From Lewinellaceae bacterium (lineage in GTDB: Bacteria > Bacteroidota > Bacteroidia > Chitinophagales > Saprospiraceae): 21,704 nucleotides of DNA. Position 1 is the stretch's first letter. The number at the start of each line of letters is the position of its first letter. The DNA is taken from NCBI GenBank assembly GCA_016719605.1, contig JADJYW010000028.1, forward strand, positions 1 to 21,704, given 5' to 3'. A program made the position numbers and the translations under genes. Of this stretch, positions 16,592 to 21,704 are shown piece by piece. A model generated the notes under the pieces. The model was given only the letters and a program-made list of their open reading frames with translations. It searched no databases and had not been told where the DNA came from.

Positions 16592-16840
16592 ATGAACCCG
16601 GCTGTAAATACCCTGAGCAATGCCCAAATCGAAATTTTGAAACTGCTTTCCGACAACCTGTCGGAAGCGGGACTGGCCGATCTGAAAAAAATCTTGCTGG
16701 CGTTCAAACTCCAAATGGTTGTGCAACTCGCCGATAAAATCTGGGACGAAAAAGGTTGGTCGCAAGAAACCATGAATAAATTTCTGCAAACCCACATGCG
16801 CACACCCTACCAGCGCAAAGAGTCCTCCAACCCTCAATGA
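16592..16840 (+). CDS. Small antitoxin-like protein (partner of PIN toxin)
   Basis: An 82-residue, mostly helical protein: LSNAQIEILKLLSDNLSEAGLADLKKILLAFKLQMVVQLADKIWDEKGWSQETMNKFLQTHMRTPY. From memory, small Bacteroidota proteins with this LS..Q.E.LKLLS..L...L...K..L...A..LADK.W.EKGW......L..HMRTPY layout lie directly upstream of PIN-family toxin genes, so an antitoxin role is inferred. The ATG at 16592 fits this family start; the longer ORF from 16394 crosses the truA start region. The expected toxin is missing: one base after the TGA comes ATGCGGATTGTG (MRIV, a usual PIN start) and then a mobile element. It is therefore probably an orphan antitoxin. Confidence 0.65.
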   Translation: MNPAVNTLSNAQIEILKLLSDNLSEAGLADLKKILLAFKLQMVVQLADKIWDEKGWSQETMNKFLQTHMRTPYQRKESSNPQ

Positions 16841-16841
16841 T

Positions 16842-16853
16842 ATGCGGATTGTG
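16842..16853 (+). pseudogene. Four-codon remnant of a PIN-type toxin start
   Basis: ATGCGGATTGTG reads MRIV, as in PIN toxins starting MRIVLDTN. It begins one base after the antitoxin stop and is cut off at the terminal inverted repeat at 16853. A match of four codons is short; the position next to the antitoxin-like gene is the main support. Confidence 0.35.
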
Positions 16854-17127
16854 GCTCTTCGTGACTTCTTGTGGGTACTGTAAAAGATTCTTTGATGTAC
16901 TCGTTGCATCCGTTTAGGCCAAAAACCCCGAAGGGGTTGTATGTTTATAGATGGCCAGTCGGTCTACAACAAAACCCCGAAGGGGTTGTATGTCAAACGC
17001 TTATTCAAAACATAAAACCCCTTCGGGGTTCAAAAAGACGATTCGAATGCTGCTATAAACATACTGCCCCTTCGGGGCAAAGGTGGTGGTGCCACATTGA
17101 ATCACCCATATAAACTCACGAAGAGCC
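16853..17127. mobile_element. 275-bp non-autonomous element with ISL3-like ends
   Basis: Both ends carry GGCTCTTCGTGA (16853-16864; reverse complement at 17116-17127). The similarity extends over about 28 bp (21 of 28 identical). GGCTCTTCG-type ends are typical of the ISL3 family. The element has no transposase and contains four copies of a GC-rich palindrome. The expected 8-bp target duplication is absent. The right end abuts the TAA of the S74 protein gene, which suggests insertion followed by rearrangement. Confidence 0.6.
16924..17081. repeat. Four AACCCCGAAGGGGTT palindromes in mirrored pairs
   Basis: Copies 1 (16924-16950) and 2 (16973-16992) read AACCCCGAAGGGGTTGTATG. Copies 3 (17016-17030) and 4 (17053-17081) lie in the opposite orientation. 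Copies 1 and 4 share the tail GTATGTTTATAG, so the whole block is one large imperfect palindrome centred near 17001. It resembles REP/BIME-like sequence; no RAYT transposase is in the window. Confidence 0.85.
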
Positions 17128-20004
17128 TTATTTTTCAGGTGATGCGTGGGCGGGAGTAACTTCAATTCGCGCTTTTTCCAAAGCGAGCAGGCGGGCTTCA
17201 AAAGTTGATTGTATTTGGTTCAGCTGCTGCCGGAGTTGCGCATTTTCGGTTTGTTGCGCGTTGATTAGCTCCTGTTGTTCCTGTATAGCCTTTACCAAAA
17301 GCGGCACGAAGGAAGCATAAGCCAGGCCGTAGTTGTCGGTGTTGTTCTCTGGCACATGCAGACCGCTGAAAGTGAAGTTCAGGTCCCGGCACGCACGCTC
17401 TACCTCTTGTGCAAGGAAACCTGTTTGCACCGGGGCGCTTTCTCGGACGAAAGTGGATTGGGAGAGCCGTTGTTGCTGGATACTGTCTGGCATATTTTGC
17501 ATCACATGCTCGTCGAACTTGCGAGCATCGAATTGATAAGTGACTGGGCGAAGCTGCTTGATGAAAGCCAAGCCCGGCACCTGGTCGTCGTGCACGTTGT
17601 ACTTGAACCGGGCATCGGAGGGAAAGGTCCAGTCTACTTGCCCTTCGATGACGGTGACGGCAGAATTGCCGATACGGACTTTATTAGAGGCATTGACCCA
17701 AGCACCACTGCCGATAGCTGTGGCATTATCCAGGGATTCCGACGACACATTTGTTCCATAGCCTAATGCGGTGTTGTAGCTACCGGTCGTGTTAGAATTA
17801 AGCGCATTCGCTCCATTGGCAGTGTTGAAACCACCGGTGGTGTTGTAAAAAAGAGTATTCGAACCATTGGCGGTATTTTGGTTGCCAGTTGTGTTTGTCG
17901 TAAGCGCACCCCATCCATTGGCGGTATTTTGGTTGCCAGTTGTATTAAAATAGAGCGATTGGTCTCCGTTAGCTGTGTTGCTGTAGCCGGTGGTATTGCT
18001 TCTAAGCGCATTCACACCATTGGCAGTATTGCCGCTACCGGTGGTATTGAAAAAAAGCGCACCATTTCCATTGGCAGTATTGCTGTTACCAGTGGTGTTC
18101 ATACGAAGCGTAGAAAATCCTGTGGCGGTGTTGCTGGTACCGGTCGTGTTGGAATACAGCGCATTCGCACCATTGGCGGTGTTGGCGAAGCCAGTGGTAT
18201 TGGAAAAAAGCGCTTCCGCCCCATTGGCGGTATTGTAGCTACCGGTCGTGTTGGAAAACAGCGCATTCACTCCATTGGCGGTGTTGCCAGAGCCGGTTGT
18301 GTTGGCAGTGCCGGCGCCATTTCCAACAAACGTGTTGATCAGGGTAGAGGGTAGTTCCAGTCGGGAGGAACCGCTTTCATTTTTGCGCAGCACCATACTT
18401 TCCGTGCCACCGAGGTCGAAGCGGATGATGTCCTCATTCGCGTTTTTCTCTACTTGTACTCTGGTGTTGCCATCAGTATCCTGCAACAGGGTATTGCTAT
18501 TGCTGGCAGGCGTCCAAGCCACGCCATTCCATTTCAGTATCTGGCCGATTGTTGCACCTTGCTGGGCGATATTGAGCGGATTAGCAGCTGTTCCATTTCC
18601 AGTGAGGGTAGTATTGGTGATAGCCACTTGGGCGCCCCAGTCGTCGCCGGCGGCTTCGTCCTGCGGTACCCAGGTTGTTCCGTTAAATTTAAGCACCTGG
18701 CCGGGAGCGGCATTTTGCGGAGCAATGTCGAGTGGGCTGCCGGAGGTGCCGTTGCCCGTCAGGCGCGGGCTTGTCGCGGCCGTTTGCGTACCCCAGGTGT
18801 CGTCGGCAGGCATCCAAAGGCCCAGCATCGGATTCCAGGAAAGTACCTGGCCGCTGGTTGCATTGAAACTGGCGAGGCGCAGGGGCTGGCCTGCGGTACC
18901 GTCGCCAATGATATTGAGCGACGTGGCAGCCACCTGGTTGCCCCAACCGTCGCCACCGGCTTCGTCTTGGGGGAGCCAAGAGGTGCCGTTCCATTTGAGT
19001 ACTTGGCCGGGAGCAGCCCCCTGAGCAGCAATGTCGAGGGGGTTGTCTACAGTGCCGTCTCCGGTGATGGCGGCATTGGTTGTGGCCGTTTGTGTGCCCC
19101 AGTTGTCGCCACCCCAGTTGTTATGGTCGGCTGGCAGCCATGTCGCGCCGTTCCACTTGAGTATTTGGCCGGAAGACGCACCTTGCTGGGCAATCGTCAA
19201 CAGGCTGCCCGGAGTACCGTTTCCATAGCGCAGAACTTGTTACTACTGCCTGCGCACCCCAATCGTCACCACCGGTAAAATCGTCAGCAGCGGTCAGGTC
19301 GCGCCGTTCCATTTGAGCATCTGGCCGGCGCTGGCACCCATCTGACCCAGATCGCAGGCTGTAATGGTGCCGTTGGCAATATCGGCCGACGTGATTGTGC
19401 CATCGGCAATTTTGATCGACGTGATGGCGTCGTCATTGATCTTAGCGGTGGTGATAGAATTGGTGGCCAGGTTGACAGCGGTAATGGTGGCCGGCGCAAT
19501 ATCATCGCCGGTGACCGCTCCGTCGGCTATTTTGGAGGAGGTAATCGAGTTGTTGGCCAACTCGACGGTTCCCACAGCCCCTGTTGCAATGGTTGGATTT
19601 GGATAAGTACCAAATAAACTTCCGCCAGCATTGGAACCGATGGTTATATCATTCAGAGCATTTGTGTCGCCGGCGTTGCTGATCGTGCTGCCCACAATGG
19701 AAATGCCGGGGCCGGCAGCGTACGAGCCGCTGCCGCCGCTCAGCGATATCCACGCCGTACCATTGTAAAACCAAAAACCGCCCGTCGTGGTATCAAACAC
19801 CAGCAAACCCGTAGCCGGCGTAGCGATGGCGGTGCGCTGCCCGGTACTCATGCGTGGCACGAGCATACCCTTGTCAGTACTTTTTACGTCCAGAATAGCC
19901 GAGGGATCGGGGTTGCTCGTGTCAGTGTTGATGGATACTGCTTGGGCGAGGAGACCACCCGAGTAGATGAATAGGGCCAGGAAACAAAAGACTGTAATTT
20001 TCAT
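17128..20004 (-). CDS. Large repeat protein with S74 chaperone-of-endosialidase C-terminus (frameshifted)
   Basis: A secreted fibre-like protein of about 958 residues. The signal peptide is MKITVFCFLALFIYSGGLLAQ, then a conserved DPSAILDVKSTDKGMLVPRMS segment. A stretch of SITTAKINDDAITSIKIADG-type repeats follows (near 19340-19580). Next are five ~52-residue repeats of the type GQVLKWNGTSWLPQDE ... GNGT, plus a partial copy (18480-19325), then eleven 17-residue YadA-head-like repeats NTTGxxNTANGxxALxS (17778-18303). The C-terminal S74 domain starts SDARFKYNVHDDQVPGL, has GFLAQEVE and NYGLAYASFVPLLVKAIQEQ, and ends in a coiled coil. Such domains trimerise tail fibres and then cleave themselves. 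Two compensating indels lie near 19230 and 19297. The protein resembles phage tail fibres, but a signal peptide suggests a surface fibre. Confidence 0.85.
17778..18303. repeat. 51-bp tandem repeats coding for NTTGxxNTANGxxALxS
   Basis: Eleven consecutive 51-bp units encode the 17-residue repeats of the S74 protein. The units vary mainly at codons 5-6 and 12-17, while NTTG and NTANG are kept. Unit number is likely to vary between strains. Confidence 0.9.
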
Positions 20005-20023
20005 AAGAAGGAGGTATCTGAAA

Positions 20024-20308
20024 TTAATGGTTGGCAGTGTTAACCAATGCTACGTTTAAAAAAATAAAATCATGCGGATATGAGGCAAAAGCAGAATAAT
20101 CGAGACCCGATTCGTCAGGGCTTTGGCCGTATTTATGCATCCAGAACAATTCGGGGTCTTGCTCGCGGGTCACGACGGAGTTCAGCGGTAGTTCCGTTGT
20201 GGGCTGACTGCTGACGGTTTCGTTGCCGTCTTCCATGCCGGCCTCTTCTTTGGAGGTGATGCGTGGGCGGGTGGCTTCGTGTTTGTAGGATTGTATGGTG
20301 GTGGTTAT
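20024..20308 (-). pseudogene. N-terminal fragment resembling a type III-like DNA methyltransferase, start codon lost
   Basis: The literal ORF starts at ATG 20236 (MEDGNETVSS), but the frame is open to 20308 and reads (I)TTTIQSYKHEATRPRITSKE upstream of it. Together with VVTREQDPELFWMHKYG this resembles the N-terminus of methyltransferases with YKH..TR..IPT.E and DPxLxWxGKxxQD motifs, which pair with BPTD_3080-type restriction subunits. The family call is from memory and uncertain. The codon at the expected start is ATA (20306-20308), where ATG would form the classic ATGA overlap with the preceding toxin gene. It stops after 94 codons, long before any catalytic motif, 20 bp before the S74 gene. 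It may be a real short gene instead. Confidence 0.45.
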
Positions 20309-20917
20309 TTGTACAGTTTTTGTACTTCGTTTTCGATGGTTTTTTTCACGGTTCGCCAGTCGGCATTTTGTAACAGATTTAAATCTTCATCCTGGTCTGC
20401 ATCATCGAAATACGTCAGGCTACGGGCCACGAGAAATTCTGAGCCATCCGGGTATTTTTGATTGTAAAAGGCCAACAATTCAGAAAGCGTGAACTGTTTC
20501 ATCAAAAAAAACAGATCGGTAAAATCACGTTTTCGTCCACGACCGGTGATGGCTGCAAGTTTCATGGCTCCGATATCTGGCAAACTCACCAAGCGTATGT
20601 CGGATTCCTGGTGCACTTCCCGAAGCAGTGGATATTTGTAATTGACGAAATCCACTTTGACGCCATTGATGTCCAACACCAGAATATTTTTCGTGGCATG
20701 CATCAATCGCACGGTACCCAAGCCATCTGCCAAATCCAGAATTTCATCTTTTTCAAATGGCAGTGAACCGAACAGATCAAGATCAACCGAGACACGGTGC
20801 CCAATTTGCAAGGCAAGAGAAGTCCCTCCTGCAAGATTGAAACCTTCCAGTTCGGGTACTAGCATGATACGCTTTAATAGATCCAATGTCCCGGAGCGGA
20901 TTGTATTTGTGGTGCAT
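20305..20917 (-). CDS. AbiEii/AbiGii-type nucleotidyltransferase toxin (one frameshift)
   Basis: A nucleotidyltransferase-fold toxin. The core is FNLAGGTSLALQIGHRVSVDLDLFG, with the GG[S/T] motif and the DLD metal-binding pair, then VKVDFVNY with the third acidic residue, and MKLAAITGRGRKRDFTDLFFLM. Homologues of the AbiEii group transfer nucleotides to RNA acceptors and block growth; the substrate here is unknown. Removing one base from the C-run at 20890-20892 gives a start at ATG 20915-20917 (MHHKYNPLRTLDLLKRIM), which overlaps the upstream gene by 44 bp. The corrected length is 203 residues. The literal ORF starting at 20955 joins it to the upstream gene's frame. Confidence 0.85.
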
Positions 20918-21154
20918 CGAAACTGATCTTTGGGTATGTTGAAAATGACACTCAAAAGTCAAAGATTTTGGGTCCAGGTCGCGGGATTGCAACATTTCAT
21001 CCCGAATACGGTCCATACCATACCGCTGCTGGATAGCACGCCAGTCCGCTACTGTGCCATACATCAGTACACGCTCGATGACATAGCGGGCTTTTTTGTC
21101 CCAGTCTATCTTGGCGTAATCCGTGTCCCAAAAAATGACTTGTGATAGGTGCAT
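20874..21154 (-). CDS. DUF6922-like protein, probable partner of the AbiEii-type toxin (frameshifted)
   Basis: A small protein starting at ATG 21152-21154 (MHLSQVIFWDTDYAKIDWDKK), with ARYVIERVLMYGTVADWRAIQQRYG and RDLDPKSLT, then after an indel in the A-run at 20954-20957 LSVIFNIPKDQFRCT. Removing the same extra base that repairs the toxin gives SGHWIY and TAA at 20874-20876. The FWD.D, IERVL..GT..DW and FRC...HW motifs are those of the DUF6922 proteins that precede AbiEii nucleotidyltransferases. About 92 residues. The 44-bp overlap with the toxin implies translational coupling. An antitoxin or regulatory role is inferred from position. Confidence 0.75.
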
Positions 21155-21173
21155 GTCTTTTTTTTGTGCGAAT

Positions 21174-21476
21174 TTAAGGGTTTTTCAAGCGTTGAGACAA
21201 CTCCGTATCTGCCCCTTCAAAATCCCGAATATCCCCACTCACCTTCTGACGGAGGAGATTGATCAGGTGAGTGCCATATTCGACGGCAAATTCATTGACT
21301 TCCAGCAGGCTGCCTTGTTTTTGCCGTATAACCGGCATGGAGTTAGCCCCACCAAGGGAGTTGAACACCCGACGGTCTTTCTGGATGTCTTCGTAGTTGA
21401 GATTGCCCTGTAAATCGGTGGCGTAGTGCCTGCGCGGTTCGTTGTATGGCGAATTCAGGATCGGACTATTTTCCAT
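21174..21476 (-). pseudogene. N-terminal fragment of a BPTD_3080-type (type III-like) restriction endonuclease
   Basis: A 100-residue reading frame starting MENSPILNSPYNEPRRHYATD, LQGNLNYEDIQKDRRVFNSL. The pattern NPILNSPYxEPxxHYATDxxGNLxYxxIxxGRR is the N-terminus of large helicase-nuclease restriction subunits of about 900-1000 residues; I recognise it from memory. The next part (EVNEFAVEYGTHLINLLRQKV) also fits that start. The frame then ends with TAA at 21174, before any helicase motif, and the DUF6922 gene starts 20 bp later. It is probably a truncated remnant; a stand-alone short protein cannot be excluded. Confidence 0.55.
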
Positions 21477-21568
21477 GCTTTTGGAGCGGGTGGTTTAACG
21501 ATGATGTCCGACTCGTATTAGGCAGGCAATAGTAGGCCATCTTTTGCTATGTTGCCAAGCAGAGCAAA

Positions 21569-21610
21569 CAAAAAGAGCCGTGTTCAGAGAACTGTGTCAG
21601 CCCGTTGAGA
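21569..21610. other. Possible insertion-sequence terminus
   Basis: The minus strand reads GGGCTGACACAGTTCTCTGA, of the GACACAGTT type often seen at IS256-like ends, shortly downstream of a possible short coding end (TAA at 21666-21668, preceded by FCTSILHKVI running off the window). The family assignment is weak. Apart from this I see nothing assignable in the 228 bases from 21477 to the end. Confidence 0.25.
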
Positions 21611-21665
21611 AAACTTAACCCTCACCCAGAAATGCCATAGTTAATAATAATTGAAAATCAATCTT

Positions 21666-21704
21666 TTAAATCACTTTGTGAAGGATGCTGGTACAGAATT
21701 CGGT
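21666..21704 (-). CDS. Possible 3' end of an off-window coding sequence
   Basis: Twelve codons reading TEFCTSILHKVI and a TAA stop, open to the window edge on the minus strand. If the nearby GACACAGTT sequence is an IS end, this could be the end of a transposase. It is too short for identification and may be chance. Confidence 0.2.
   Translation of the reverse strand, partial: TEFCTSILHKVI

Noticed and set aside
16924..17081. Four GC-rich palindromes that could be taken for a CRISPR array
   Set aside because: Spacing is irregular, the orientation inverts halfway, and no cas gene is present.
17778..18303. Regular 51-bp repeats that could be taken for a CRISPR array
   Set aside because: The repeats are contiguous, with no unique spacers, a multiple of three in length, and encode a conserved 17-residue motif.
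18248..19024. 258-codon open frame on the plus strand opposite the S74 protein
   Set aside because: It mirrors the repeats of the real gene on the other strand and is compositionally explained by them.

Overview
The window looks like a chromosomal segment of a Bacteroidota bacterium, most likely from the Saprospiraceae or a close relative. The evidence is the gene set: a separate atpD-atpC pair with a short epsilon subunit, a LytTR response regulator, an SGNH hydrolase with a T9SS-like tail, and a large S74 protein with tail-fibre-like repeats. Most promoter candidates also carry the Bacteroidota -7 box TAnnTTTG or a one-base variant. I could not run a database search, so the taxonomy is an inference.

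Reading quality matters throughout. Many conserved genes are split by single-base indels, often in homopolymers. Following the protein family across frames restores mlaE, mlaF, mlaD, kdsC, iscX, an aldo/keto reductase, panB, a lipoprotein, atpC, a LytTR regulator, truA and a toxin-antitoxin pair. The pattern points to uncorrected sequencing errors rather than mass pseudogenisation. Coordinates below give the restored gene spans.

Layout: 1-600 (-) Crp/Fnr regulator; 638-1693 (-) SGNH hydrolase; 1675-4279 (+) mlaE-mlaF-mlaD lipid transporter operon; 4367-6283 (-) aldo/keto reductase, then iscX, then a KdsC-type phosphatase; 6381-8240 (-) panB and mltG, which appear fused only because of one extra base; 8257-8418 a foldback element between panB and its probable promoter; 8636-9648 (-) lipoprotein; 9736-11599 (-) atpD-atpC; 11984-13462 (+) MltD-like transglycosylase with LysM domains; 13493-14266 (+) LytTR regulator; 14570-15526 (+) ftsY; 15638-16495 (-) truA.

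From 16592 on the character changes to accessory DNA. An antitoxin-like gene is followed by four codons that look like the start of a PIN toxin and then by a 275-bp element with ISL3-like terminal inverted repeats, itself filled with nested GC-rich palindromes. Next comes a ~960-residue S74 repeat protein (17128-20004). Beyond it lies what reads as a broken defence locus on the minus strand: an N-terminal piece of a type III-like restriction subunit, an overlapping DUF6922/AbiEii-type pair, and an N-terminal piece resembling the partner methyltransferase whose start codon appears to have mutated from ATG to ATA.

Short palindromic repeats recur across the window: GGTTNGAA-type minisatellite palindromes exactly at the stop codons of the aldo/keto reductase and atpD, a TTGACAGGAT-type palindrome upstream of ftsY, and the AACCCCGAAGGGGTT palindromes. 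The repeat families and the remodelled toxin-antitoxin and restriction regions are the most unusual content.
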